A stretch of DNA of 55,441 bases from CAZKEG01 sp964601575 (GTDB lineage: Bacteria > Desulfobacterota > Thermodesulfobacteria > Thermodesulfobacteriales > Thermodesulfatatoraceae), in NCBI GenBank assembly GCA_964601575.1, contig CAZROA010000092.1:1-55441 (forward strand), written 5' to 3'. Position 1 is the first letter of the stretch. Every line of letters starts with the position of its first letter. Under the pieces are notes generated by a model. The model was given only the letters and a program-made list of their open reading frames with translations. It was not told the DNA's origin and did not search any database. This document shows positions 37,203-45,575 of the stretch, piece by piece. The translations under genes were made by a program, and so were the position numbers.

Positions 37203-37802
37203 ATGAAAGACTGGCGCTTGAAGGGGAGAGAGATTCTTGAGGCCTCCCTTGAGGCCAAAAGGCTCTTTTGGGAACGGGAGCAGGAAAAGATCATTACGGC
37301 GGCGAAACACTTGATCAAGACCCTAAAGACCGGGGGTAAGATCCTTATCTTTGGGAACGGAGGCAGTGCAGCGGATGCGCAACATATGGCCGCTGAGTTG
37401 GTCAATCGTTTTCGGCGCGAACGTGTTCCACTTCCGGCCTTGGCTCTCACCACCGACACCTCGATCCTGACAGCCATTGCCAATGACTATTCCTTTGATG
37501 AGGTCTTTGCCAAACAGGTTCAGGCCCTGGGCAATAAAGGCGATGTGGCCCTGGGGATTAGCACCAGTGGGCGATCGAAGAATGTGCTTCGGGGTTTGGC
37601 GGTGGCCCGGGAGCAGGGCCTTTTCTCTTTAGGGCTTAGTGGTGGAGATGGAGGGGAGATGGCGGCGGTTTGTGACCTCTTGCTCGTCGTCCCTTCATCT
37701 GAGACCCCACGTATCCAGGAAGGTCATCTTTTCTTTATTCACTTGGTCTGCGAACTCATTGAAGAAGCTCTTTGTCAATCTTCGACGGTGAAGGTAGACT
37801 AG
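37203..37802 (+). CDS. gmhA: Phosphoheptose isomerase
   Basis: GmhA converts sedoheptulose 7-phosphate to D-glycero-D-manno-heptose 7-phosphate for the LPS core. The SIS-domain protein (199 residues) carries GNGGSAADAQHMAAELVNRF, ALTTDTSILTAIAND and ISTSGRSKNVLRGL, all diagnostic. It follows the YdcF-like gene by ten bases. Together with lptD it argues for a heptose-containing LPS. Confidence 0.94.
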   Translation: MKDWRLKGREILEASLEAKRLFWEREQEKIITAAKHLIKTLKTGGKILIFGNGGSAADAQHMAAELVNRFRRERVPLPALALTTDTSILTAIANDYSFDEVFAKQVQALGNKGDVALGISTSGRSKNVLRGLAVAREQGLFSLGLSGGDGGEMAAVCDLLLVVPSSETPRIQEGHLFFIHLVCELIEEALCQSSTVKVD

Positions 37803-37844
37803 GGCCAAACATTAGGCAGTTTGTAGTCTCTACGGAGGTGAAAG

Positions 37845-38066
37845 ATGCCCATTTATGAATTCGTTTGTGAAGATTGTGGAGAAAACTTCGAAGAATTGGT
37901 CTTAGGAGGGGTGACCGAAGGGATCAAGTGTCCCAAATGCCAGAGCGAGAAGGTAAAGAAGCTCATGTCTGCCTGTGCCTTCAAGAGTGGCGGGAAGTTT
38001 GTGGGAAGCGGTTCCTCGGCCTGTGCCTCTTGTAGCGGTGGCACCTGTAGCACCTGTGGCAAGTAG
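37845..38066 (+). CDS. FmdB family zinc-ribbon protein
   Basis: This 73-residue protein has the FmdB signature MPIYEFVCEDCGENFEELV followed by CPKCQSEKVKKLMSA, which form a CxxC...CxxC ribbon. The C-terminal tail (CASCSGGTCSTCGK) adds five further cysteines. FmdB-like proteins were first described as regulators of formamidase, but their general role is unknown. GGAGG precedes the ATG. hemC follows with its Shine-Dalgarno starting inside the stop codon region. Confidence 0.9.
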   Translation: MPIYEFVCEDCGENFEELVLGGVTEGIKCPKCQSEKVKKLMSACAFKSGGKFVGSGSSACASCSGGTCSTCGK

Positions 38067-38075
38067 GAGGCGGTC

Positions 38076-39005
38076 TTGCGGGAGCTTATTCGCGTTGGCA
38101 CCCGGGGGAGTAAATTGGCCTTGGCCCAGACCAACTGGGTCATAGAGCAAATCAAAGGACATTACCCCCATCTTCGGGTAGAGACGGTCATCATCAAGAC
38201 CAAAGGGGACAAGATCCTTGACGTACCTTTGGCCAAGGTTGGGGGTAAGGGCCTCTTTGTCAAAGAGATCGAAGAGGCCCTTTTGCGTGAAGAGATAGAT
38301 CTGGCTGTTCATAGCATGAAAGACGTGCCTACCGAGCTACCCGAAGGGCTAGAGATAGCCATTATCCCTGAGAGGGAAAGCCCCTTTGACGTCCTTATTT
38401 CTCGGGAAAACATCTCCTTTGAAGACCTCCCTCCTGGGGCAAGGGTAGGGACGAGCAGCCTCCGGCGTACGGCCCAGCTTCGGGCCAAGCGTCCAGACCT
38501 ACGGATTGAAAACCTACGTGGCAATCTCGATACCCGTTTACGCAAGCTCTCTGAGGGCCTTTACGAGGCCATCATTGTGGCTGAGGCCGGGCTTTTACGC
38601 CTGGGCCTGGGTGATATACCGCGGGAGCGTTTCTCCACCGAAGTCATGCTTCCAGCCATTGGTCAGGGGGCTTTGGCCATCGAGATCCGTAAAGCCGATA
38701 CTGAGTTGCGTGAAGGTCTTTCGTTTCTGCATCATGAAGAGACTGCCGTGGCGGTGGCGGCGGAAAGGGCCTTTCTCGAGCGTCTGGGAGGGGGGTGCCA
38801 AGTGCCTTTGGCCGCTTATGCCCGTCTTAACCAAAGGAATCTGGTGGTTGAGGCCCTGATCGCTGATCCCTCAGGCGAGCCACTTTTGCGAGACCAGCTC
38901 GAGGGCCCACCTTCTCAGGCGGCTGAGATGGGGCGCCGATTGGCCGAAGAACTCCTTTCCCGGGGTGGCCAAAAGATCTTGGAAAAAGTCTACGGGAGCG
39001 CGTGA
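38076..39005 (+). CDS. hemC: Hydroxymethylbilane synthase (porphobilinogen deaminase)
   Basis: HemC joins four porphobilinogens into hydroxymethylbilane. The product has VGTRGSKLALAQTNWV, HSMKDVPTELPEGL, RRTAQLRAKRPDL and the dipyrromethane-carrying Cys241 in GGGCQVPLAAYA. The start is a TTG at 38076, five bases after AGGAGG, and no ATG is available nearby. It overlaps cobA-hemD at the stop. Confidence 0.96.
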   Translation: MRELIRVGTRGSKLALAQTNWVIEQIKGHYPHLRVETVIIKTKGDKILDVPLAKVGGKGLFVKEIEEALLREEIDLAVHSMKDVPTELPEGLEIAIIPERESPFDVLISRENISFEDLPPGARVGTSSLRRTAQLRAKRPDLRIENLRGNLDTRLRKLSEGLYEAIIVAEAGLLRLGLGDIPRERFSTEVMLPAIGQGALAIEIRKADTELREGLSFLHHEETAVAVAAERAFLERLGGGCQVPLAAYARLNQRNLVVEALIADPSGEPLLRDQLEGPPSQAAEMGRRLAEELLSRGGQKILEKVYGSA

Positions 39006-40519
39006 TGAAGGGCAAGGTCTATCTCATCGGTGCCGGGCCAGGAGATCCGGATCTCATCACCCTCAAGGCGGTCAAGGCCATTAAGCGGGCCGACGTGGTG
39101 GTCTATGACTATTTAGCCAACCCCCGCCTTTTGGGTTATGCCCGTCCTGAGGCGGAAAGGATATACGTGGGTAAGAAAGGGGGGTGTCACACCCTTTCCC
39201 AAGAAGGCATCAACCAGCTCCTGGTAAACAAAGCCAAAGAAGGGAAAATTGTAGCCCGCCTCAAAGGAGGTGATCCGTTTCTCTTTGGTCGCGGGGGCGA
39301 AGAGGCCGAGGTCTTGGTGGCAGAAGGTATTGAATTTGAAGTGATTCCGGGGGTGACTTCGGCCATTGCTGCCCCGGCTTATGCCGGCATTCCGGTGACC
39401 CATCGTGAACACACCTCGACCTTTTCTATGGTTACCGGCCATGAGGATCCGACCAAAGAGAGTTCAGCCATCGATTGGGAGGCCTTGGCCAAGATCGGCA
39501 CCATTGCTTTTCTCATGGGGATGAAAAATCTCCCGCGTATCGGCGAAAATCTGGTGCGCGAGGGTAAGTCTCCAGAGACCCCGGTGGCGGTCATTCAATG
39601 GGGGAGTACTCCTCGGCAGCGGGTGGTCACCGGCACCCTGGCTGATATCGTCGATCGGGTGCGGGAAGCGGGTCTTGGCCCACCTTCCATCATCCTTGTT
39701 GGTGAGGTGGTAAAACTACGAGAAAAACTCAATTGGTTTGAGAAGAGACCTCTTTTTGGTCGGCGTATCTTGGTGACCCGGACGCGAGAGCAGGCAAGTT
39801 CCTTGGTTGAGGCCCTGGAGGATCTTGGGGCCGAGTGCCTGGAGGTACCCACCATAAAGATTATGCCCCTTGAGGATTATCAGATCCTTGATCAAGCCCT
39901 TGGTGAGTTAGAATCCTTTGATTGGGTGGTTTTCACCTCGGTAAACGGGGTCAAGTATTTCTTTGAGCATTTGTTTGCCGCAGGCAAAGACGTCCGGGCC
40001 TTGGCCAGGGCCAAACTTGCGGCCATTGGTCAGGCCACTGCCGAGGCCCTCAAAAATTATGGATTGCGGGTGGATCTCTTGCCGCGGGAATTCCGGGCCG
40101 AGGGCCTGATCGCTGCCTTTGAGGAGCTCGGGGTTTCTGGGCAAAAAGTTCTTATCCCCAGGGCCTTAGAGGCGCGGGAGATCTTACCGCAAAAATTACA
40201 GGAGATGGGGGCTGAAGTCATGGTGGCCCCGGCCTATCAGACGGTATTGCCGGAGGAAGAGGCCGAGCGGGCCAAGGAGTTATTACGTAAAGGAGTAGAT
40301 GTGGTCACCTTTACCAGTTCTTCCACGGCCAGAAATCTTTTGGCCATGCTTGGTGAGGAGGGCCAAAAGCTCCTTTCCCAAACGGTTCTGGCCTCTATCG
40401 GGCCTATTACTAGCGAAACATTGAGAAAAGCGGGTTTCCCTCCCCAAATCGAGGCACGGGAATTTACTATCCCGGGCCTAGTCAGGGCTATTAGGGAATA
40501 TTTTGTTTCTGAAGACTAG
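39005..40519 (+). CDS. cobA-hemD: Fused uroporphyrinogen-III C-methyltransferase and uroporphyrinogen-III synthase
   Basis: One 504-residue chain combines SUMT (about 1-245) with HemD (about 250-504). The methyltransferase half shows LIGAGPGDPDLITLKA, RLKGGDPFLFGRGGEE and GIPVTHREHTSTFSMVTGHE. The synthase half shows LVTRTREQASSLVEALEDLG, DWVVFTSVNGVKYFF and VTFTSSSTARNL. It makes uroporphyrinogen III and methylates it to precorrin-2 for siroheme and cobalamin. The ATG at 39005 overlaps the hemC stop (TGATG); a GTG one codon earlier is possible. Such fusions are common in Firmicutes and Deltaproteobacteria-like lineages. Confidence 0.95.
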   Translation: MKGKVYLIGAGPGDPDLITLKAVKAIKRADVVVYDYLANPRLLGYARPEAERIYVGKKGGCHTLSQEGINQLLVNKAKEGKIVARLKGGDPFLFGRGGEEAEVLVAEGIEFEVIPGVTSAIAAPAYAGIPVTHREHTSTFSMVTGHEDPTKESSAIDWEALAKIGTIAFLMGMKNLPRIGENLVREGKSPETPVAVIQWGSTPRQRVVTGTLADIVDRVREAGLGPPSIILVGEVVKLREKLNWFEKRPLFGRRILVTRTREQASSLVEALEDLGAECLEVPTIKIMPLEDYQILDQALGELESFDWVVFTSVNGVKYFFEHLFAAGKDVRALARAKLAAIGQATAEALKNYGLRVDLLPREFRAEGLIAAFEELGVSGQKVLIPRALEAREILPQKLQEMGAEVMVAPAYQTVLPEEEAERAKELLRKGVDVVTFTSSSTARNLLAMLGEEGQKLLSQTVLASIGPITSETLRKAGFPPQIEAREFTIPGLVRAIREYFVSED

Positions 40520-40628
40520 CCTCTTTAGACCTTGAATTTTCAATTTTGGCCGGCTTTAGATAATCTCAAAGACATCTCTTCTATTTTGTGCTATCTAATC
40601 CACTAAGTCTCGTCAAAGGAGGGAAACG

Positions 40629-41618
40629 ATGAAAATCTATTATGATCAAGACGCTGATCTCTCGATTCTTGAAAACCAGACTATTTGTGTCCTTGGTTAC
40701 GGAAGTCAGGGGCATGCCCATGCGCTTAACTTGCGTGATAGCGGCCTGAAGGTCATTGTCGGGTTGCGCCAAGGCGGTCCGAGTTATGAGAAGGCCAAAG
40801 CCGATGGTTTTGAACCCCTCCCTCCGGCGGAGGCCTGTGCCAAGGCTGATGTCATCATGGTGCTTGTGCCGGATCAGATCCAGCCGCAGATTTACAACGA
40901 AGCCATCAAGCCCCACCTTTCGGCAGGCAAGATGCTCATGTTTGCCCATGGTTTTAATATTCATTTTGGGCAGATCGTTCCTCCTCCTGATGTGGACGTG
41001 ACCATGGTGGCTCCTAAGGGGCCTGGGCATTTGGTCCGACGGGAGTATGAGCGAGGGGCTGGGGTGCCTTGTCTGGTTGCTGTTCAGCAGGACGCCACGG
41101 GAAAGGCCTTAAAACGAGCTCTGGCCTATGCCAAGGGTATTGGAGGCACTAGGGCTGGGGTCTTGGAAACCACCTTTCGGGAAGAGACGGAGACCGATCT
41201 TTTTGGTGAACAATGTGTGCTCTGTGGAGGAGTATCTGCCCTCATCAAGGCCGGGTTTGAGACCTTGGTCGAGGCCGGGTACCAACCGGAGATCGCCTTT
41301 TTCGAGTGTTGTCACGAATTAAAGCTTATTGTGGACTTAATCTACGAAGGTGGTCTGGCCTTTATGCGCTATTCTATCAGCGATACTGCGGAATACGGTG
41401 ATCTCACCCGTGGACCACGGATTATCAACGAAGAAGTAAAAAAGGAAATGAAGCGTATCTTGGAAGAGATCCAATCTGGTCGCTTTGCCAGGGAATGGAT
41501 TTTAGAGAATCAGGCCAACCGTCCGGTCATGAATGCCCTCCGCCGCCGTGAAGCCGAGCACCCTATTGAAGAGGTAGGGGCCAAACTGCGGGCCATGATG
41601 CCCTGGCTGAAAAAATAA
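40629..41618 (+). CDS. ilvC: Ketol-acid reductoisomerase
   Basis: IlvC isomerises and reduces acetolactate in valine, leucine and isoleucine synthesis. The 329-residue class I enzyme has the Rossmann motif LGYGSQGHAHALNLRDSG, AHGFNIHFGQI, APKGPGHLVRREYERG and ETDLFGEQCVLCGG, with the acidic metal ligands. GGAGGG precedes the ATG. No ilvB or ilvH lies next to it. A strong terminator follows immediately. Confidence 0.97.
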   Translation: MKIYYDQDADLSILENQTICVLGYGSQGHAHALNLRDSGLKVIVGLRQGGPSYEKAKADGFEPLPPAEACAKADVIMVLVPDQIQPQIYNEAIKPHLSAGKMLMFAHGFNIHFGQIVPPPDVDVTMVAPKGPGHLVRREYERGAGVPCLVAVQQDATGKALKRALAYAKGIGGTRAGVLETTFREETETDLFGEQCVLCGGVSALIKAGFETLVEAGYQPEIAFFECCHELKLIVDLIYEGGLAFMRYSISDTAEYGDLTRGPRIINEEVKKEMKRILEEIQSGRFAREWILENQANRPVMNALRRREAEHPIEEVGAKLRAMMPWLKK

Positions 41619-41620
41619 TA

Positions 41621-41648
41621 GAAAAGGGCGGTTTGAGCCGCCCTTTTC
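41621..41648 (+). terminator. Rho-independent terminator after ilvC
   Basis: GAAAAGGGCGG (41621-41631) and CCGCCCTTTTC (41638-41648) form a perfect 11-base-pair stem with a 6-base loop (TTTGAG). The stem is A-rich on its 5' side and T-rich on its 3' side, and T-rich sequence follows. It marks the end of the GC-rich backbone before the AT-rich block. Confidence 0.85.
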
Positions 41649-41704
41649 TGTCTAATCTTTTGTATTTCCCCGAGAAATCCCAAAATAAATAATATTTAGG
41701 CTTG

Positions 41705-41732
41705 ATCGTTATTCCCAATTGTATATAGCGTT
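41705..41732. promoter_or_regulatory. ModE-like operator
   Basis: ATCGTTATTCC (41705-41715), six bases, then TATATAGCG (41722-41730) has the layout of the molybdate-responsive ModE operator, in which CGnTATATA and TATATAnCG half-sites are separated by about six bases. The right half matches fully; the left matches in CGTTAT but not in its inner three bases. It lies about 170 bases upstream of modA. ModE itself is not encoded in the window. Confidence 0.5.
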
Positions 41733-41763
41733 TTTGGAAACCTGGGTTAAGATAATATTTGGT

Positions 41764-41819
41764 AAATTTGTAAGATTATTTTTGTACAATTTCGTAAATA
41801 ATATGTGTAAATCTGTTAA
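41764..41819. repeat. Three degenerate direct repeats upstream of modA
   Basis: AAATTTGTAA (41764-41773), AATTTCGTAA (41788-41797) and AAATCTGTTAA (41809-41819) occur at roughly two-helix-turn spacing between the ModE-like site and the modA promoter. They could bind an activator or simply reflect AT-rich sequence. Confidence 0.3.
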
Positions 41820-41841
41820 TATAACTAGCTAAAAACCTCCT

Positions 41842-41870
41842 TTGATATTGGTACTATCTTTGCAGATAAA
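41842..41870 (+). promoter_or_regulatory. Candidate promoter of the mod operon
   Basis: TTGATA (41842-41847), 17 bases, GATAAA (41865-41870) matches sigma70 boxes at five and four of six positions. The predicted start near 41877 leaves a short leader containing AAGGAGAT (41893-41900) before the modA ATG at 41905. Confidence 0.45.
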
Positions 41871-41904
41871 ATTCGATAGAAAATCTTAAAATAAGGAGAT
41901 ATAA

Positions 41905-42642
41905 ATGAGGAAAATATGGATAATTGTAGTATTTTTTCTTCTTATTGTATCTGAATTTAGTTTTGCTAACGATTATTTGTTGGTTTTCGCTGGAGCAGGA
42001 ATGCGATTACCTTTAGATGTTATAGGTAAGAATTTTGAAAAACAATATGGAATAAAAGTTGTTTATGATTATGAAGGTAGTGGCCGTTTAGGTAACAAGA
42101 TTTTAGTTGGTCAAAAACCAGATGTCTTTATTCCAGGAGCAGAAAAATGGGCTAAATTGCTTCAAAAAAAGGGTTATGTAAGAAATTATTGGCCTATTGC
42201 TTATCATATTCCTGTTATCATTACGCCACTAAGCAATACAAAAATAAATAACTTGCAAGATTTTTTAAGAAAAGATGTTCGTTTAGTAATAGGAGATGGC
42301 AAAGCCTGCGCTATTGGACGAATAAGTAGTCTTATTTTTAAAAGAGCAGGGCTCGACGAAAGAAAACTTAATATTGTAGCTAGAGGCGTAACAGTAAAAC
42401 AGCTAGTTCATTGGATTGAAGGAAAGAATGCTGATGCTAGTATTGTTTGGCATGCTGATGCGGTGCAATCAGGTAAGGTGAGGATAGTGACTATACCAGA
42501 TAAAATAAATTATGTTGATATTATTCCTATATGTGAAATGTCTAAAGCTTTGCATCCTATGATAGCTCAAAAATACATCAATTATCTTTTATTTACAGGA
42601 AAATCTATTTTTAAGAAATATGGTTTTAGAGTTGTTAAATAA
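41905..42642 (+). CDS. modA: Molybdate/tungstate ABC transporter substrate-binding protein
   Basis: This is a 245-residue periplasmic binding protein. Residues 1-21 form a signal peptide (IVVFFLLIVSEFSFA). The mature part has FAGAGMRLPLDVIGKNFEK, YEGSGRLGNKILVGQKPDVFIP and DASIVWHADAV, the oxyanion-binding pattern of the ModA/WtpA group. The cleavage site is not followed by a lipobox Cys, so it is probably soluble. AAGGAGAT lies before the ATG. Codon use is AT-rich. Whether it binds molybdate, tungstate or another oxyanion cannot be read from sequence. Confidence 0.88.
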   Translation: MRKIWIIVVFFLLIVSEFSFANDYLLVFAGAGMRLPLDVIGKNFEKQYGIKVVYDYEGSGRLGNKILVGQKPDVFIPGAEKWAKLLQKKGYVRNYWPIAYHIPVIITPLSNTKINNLQDFLRKDVRLVIGDGKACAIGRISSLIFKRAGLDERKLNIVARGVTVKQLVHWIEGKNADASIVWHADAVQSGKVRIVTIPDKINYVDIIPICEMSKALHPMIAQKYINYLLFTGKSIFKKYGFRVVK

Positions 42643-42653
42643 AGGGGGTAAAA

Positions 42654-44006
42654 GTGTCAAATTTTATGGTTTATTTTTGGATTTTTTTGTTCATTTTCGG
42701 GTTTCCAATCAAACTGTTGGCTTTAAATTTTCCTCCTTTATCCTTAAAACAGGTGCAGTTGGGTAATTCTTCTTTAGAAATAGGAGGTAATCTTCGTTTT
42801 CGTTATGAATATCAGAATAATTACAACATTAAAAAATATACCGATTTTGATGATAAATATTTACTTGAAAGAATTCGTCTTAATTTAGATTTGAAAACTC
42901 AAAAAGGCCTTAAAGCTTTTATTCAGTTTCAAGATTCTCATTGTATTGATTGTACTTTAAGATTGAGTGATTTTAAAGGAAAATGTCCTTATGTTAACGA
43001 ATGGGATCTTAGGCAAGCTTATCTAGAATGGCCTAGAATAAATAATTCCCATTTTGGTTTTAAAATAGGGAGACAACAAATCGCTTATCGAGACAGACGT
43101 GTTTTTGGGCCTGGATCATGGGGTAATGTCGGTCGCTATACTTGGGATGTTTTTATGCTCAAATATAGAGGTTCTTATCTTAATTTAGATGCTTTTTTTG
43201 CTAAACGTATTTTTTATCTACCGAAAACATTTTTAGATAAACATTATCCATATGATGTTTATGCCTTATATGGGCAACTAAAGCATTTGCCTATCGATTT
43301 AGATATTTTTTATGTTTACAAATTTAATCACGAAGATAAAATCGATAAATATGGTAATTTCTTTCCAAAAGAAGAAAGACATACTTTAGGTTTTTATTTT
43401 AAAGGTCAACATTCTCTTTATGGCAAAGATTATTTTTTCACTTTTAGTGGACTCTATGCCTATCAAATAGGTTCTTATTCCAGTCAAGAAAAAGATATTT
43501 CTGCCTACGGGTATTATATAAATTTAGGAATAAATTATAAACTTTTTATTCCTCAATCGTTTTGGCTAAAGTATAGCTATGGATCTGGAGATAAAAATTC
43601 TAACGATAATAAAATTCAGACTTTTGATGGCATTTTTGGTGGAATGGCTCAATATTTTGGTCGCATGAATATTTTTTGCTGGAGAAATATAAAGGATTAC
43701 CAATTAACCTATCAATTAATGCCAATAAAAGGTCTGAAAATTGTTTTAGATCATCATTGGTTTTATCTCGCTCAAAAAACAGATTATTGGTATTATTTCA
43801 ACTGTAAGCCTGTTCAAGATCGTGGTCGAAATTTTCTGAACAATTATTTAGGAAAAGAATGGGATGCTTTCGCTATATATGATATGAATAAACATTTACA
43901 GTTTCAATTAGCGTATTGTCATTTTATCCCAGAGGCTGCCATTATTGATACCGGTTTTCACGAAGAAAGTGATTATTTTATTTTTCAAACCTTCTACAGA
44001 TTTTAG
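42654..44006 (+). CDS. Outer-membrane beta-barrel protein (alginate-export-like porin)
   Basis: This 450-residue protein has an N-terminal signal peptide (about residues 1-23, FMVYFWIFLFIFGFPIKLLA). A long barrel follows with alternating aromatic/polar strands (GGNLRFRYEYQNNYN, FGFKIGRQQIAYRDRRVFGPGSWGN), and the last residue is Phe (TFYRF), the outer-membrane assembly signal. The pattern resembles alginate-export-family porins. The start is GTG at 42654, after AAGGGGG. It lies 11 bases after modA and before the DUF364 gene, so it is expressed with the transporter and may admit the oxyanion across the outer membrane. The substrate is inferred only from context. Confidence 0.8.
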   Translation: MSNFMVYFWIFLFIFGFPIKLLALNFPPLSLKQVQLGNSSLEIGGNLRFRYEYQNNYNIKKYTDFDDKYLLERIRLNLDLKTQKGLKAFIQFQDSHCIDCTLRLSDFKGKCPYVNEWDLRQAYLEWPRINNSHFGFKIGRQQIAYRDRRVFGPGSWGNVGRYTWDVFMLKYRGSYLNLDAFFAKRIFYLPKTFLDKHYPYDVYALYGQLKHLPIDLDIFYVYKFNHEDKIDKYGNFFPKEERHTLGFYFKGQHSLYGKDYFFTFSGLYAYQIGSYSSQEKDISAYGYYINLGINYKLFIPQSFWLKYSYGSGDKNSNDNKIQTFDGIFGGMAQYFGRMNIFCWRNIKDYQLTYQLMPIKGLKIVLDHHWFYLAQKTDYWYYFNCKPVQDRGRNFLNNYLGKEWDAFAIYDMNKHLQFQLAYCHFIPEAAIIDTGFHEESDYFIFQTFYRF

Positions 44007-44015
44007 GAGGTACTA

Positions 44016-44762
44016 GTGTTTTATAAAACTTTGCATGAAAAGTTTTTAAAGCTTGTTAAAGATCATCAATTACTAGACAAGGAAATTATTATAAAAACTC
44101 GTATTTTAAAGACAACAGAGGCTATTGGTAATCCAGATAGACGAGATTTCCCTTTGTTAAAGGGGAAAGAAGTCCTTATGGAGGCTCTTTTCTTGGATAA
44201 AAACGGTCAAGCTTATACCGATGCTCCTTCAGAATTTAAAGGTTTATTAAAGGATGTTTTTGGTTTATCTTTAGATAATTCTCGTAATCGGGCCCTTTTT
44301 ATTGCTGCTTTAAACGCAGTAATGCGTTATTTATTTCCTTCACTTACTACTATTCACTGTAAAAATAATGAACCCGAAGAATGTGCTCAAAAAATAGCAG
44401 AATTTGTGAAATCTTTAAGAGTGAATTCGGTAGGGCTAATAGGTTTGCAACCGGCTATTTTAGATTGCTTAGTAAAGATGTTCGGTAATGGCAATGTTTT
44501 TTGTATTGATAGAGATGAGGATAATAGGAATAAAGTAAAATATGGTGTTTTTATTGGGTGGGGAGATATGCAAGGTGTGAAAGATATCTTTAAAAAGAGT
44601 GAATTAGTTTTGGCCACAGGTTCTACGGTTGTCAATGGTAGTATAGTTAATATTCTCGACTTTGCTCGAGATTATAATCGTCCAGTCTATTTTTATGGTA
44701 CTACAATTGCCGGTGTGGCCCAATTAATGGATTTAAATCGTTTATGTTTTAAATCTTCTTAA
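44016..44762 (+). CDS. DUF4213/DUF364 putative heavy-metal chelation protein
   Basis: This 248-residue protein has an N-terminal domain like DUF4213 (about 1-100) and a C-terminal Rossmann-like DUF364 domain with VGLIGLQPAILDCL and SELVLATGSTVVNGSIVNIL, ending in the G-T-T-I-A-G loop. Relatives often accompany metal or siderophore transporters, and a metal-chelating or cofactor-linked role has been suggested but not shown. No signal peptide is seen, so it is cytoplasmic. The GTG start follows AGGAGG by five bases. It lies between the porin and modB genes, almost contiguous with both. Confidence 0.85.
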   Translation: MFYKTLHEKFLKLVKDHQLLDKEIIIKTRILKTTEAIGNPDRRDFPLLKGKEVLMEALFLDKNGQAYTDAPSEFKGLLKDVFGLSLDNSRNRALFIAALNAVMRYLFPSLTTIHCKNNEPEECAQKIAEFVKSLRVNSVGLIGLQPAILDCLVKMFGNGNVFCIDRDEDNRNKVKYGVFIGWGDMQGVKDIFKKSELVLATGSTVVNGSIVNILDFARDYNRPVYFYGTTIAGVAQLMDLNRLCFKSS

Positions 44763-44765
44763 AAA

Positions 44766-45575
44766 ATGGCCGTTAAAATACAAAATACTCTTATTTTTGA
44801 TTTGTTAATTTCTTTTATGTCTGGAGTATTTTTTACTTTTATTGCTCTTGTTTTGCTATCCCTGGTGACAACTACTTCATTTAAAGAATTTTTGTCTCAA
44901 TTACGTTCTCCGGTGGTTCTTTCTGCTATTTTTGTTAGTTTAGAAACCTCTTTAGCTGTTGTTTGTTTAACTCTCATTTTCGGTTTTCCAGTAGCTTACC
45001 TGTTAGCTTTAAAAGAATTCAAAGGGAAAATCTTTTTAGATACATTGCTCGATTTGCCAATCGTGCTACCTCCTTTAGTTTCTGGTTTAGCTCTTTTACT
45101 TCTTCTGGGCGCTGATGGTTTATTAGGAAGTCTTCTTTCTCGCTGGAATATCCGAATTATTTTTACCAAAAAAGGTATTATTATGGCTCAATTATTTGTG
45201 GCTTCTCCTTTTTTTATTAAAACCGTTAAAGAAACTATTGCTAGTATTTCTAAAGATCTTTTAGCTGCCTCAGCAATCTTAGGGGCTTCTCCTTTTTATA
45301 CTTTTCGTCGTATAGTGTTGCCTTTGTCTAAAAGCGGAATATGGGCAGGTTTGGTGATGACCTGGGCCAGGGCCATGGGAGAATTTGGTGCCACGGCGAT
45401 GGTGGCTGGGTGTATTCCGCAACAGACAGAAACAATGACTATCGCTATTTATATGCAAGCCATGAGCGGAGAGCTTGCTCCAGCTACGGCCATTGCTCTT
45501 ATTTTGATGGTATTTTCTTTTATTTCTTTGGCAATCTTTAAGAGTAGGTTTAGAAAATATGAGTATAATTCTTGA
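44766..45575 (+). CDS. modB: Molybdate/tungstate ABC transporter permease
   Basis: This 269-residue inner-membrane permease has about six helices and the ABC docking loop TWARAMGEFGATAMVAG near residues 197-213 (EAA motif). It begins three bases after the DUF364 stop with no clear Shine-Dalgarno and overlaps modC by 17 bases. A stretch of roughly 80-160 bases around the EAA loop (45340-45500) is much more GC-rich than the rest of the gene. Function: oxyanion passage driven by ModC. Confidence 0.92.
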   Translation: MAVKIQNTLIFDLLISFMSGVFFTFIALVLLSLVTTTSFKEFLSQLRSPVVLSAIFVSLETSLAVVCLTLIFGFPVAYLLALKEFKGKIFLDTLLDLPIVLPPLVSGLALLLLLGADGLLGSLLSRWNIRIIFTKKGIIMAQLFVASPFFIKTVKETIASISKDLLAASAILGASPFYTFRRIVLPLSKSGIWAGLVMTWARAMGEFGATAMVAGCIPQQTETMTIAIYMQAMSGELAPATAIALILMVFSFISLAIFKSRFRKYEYNS

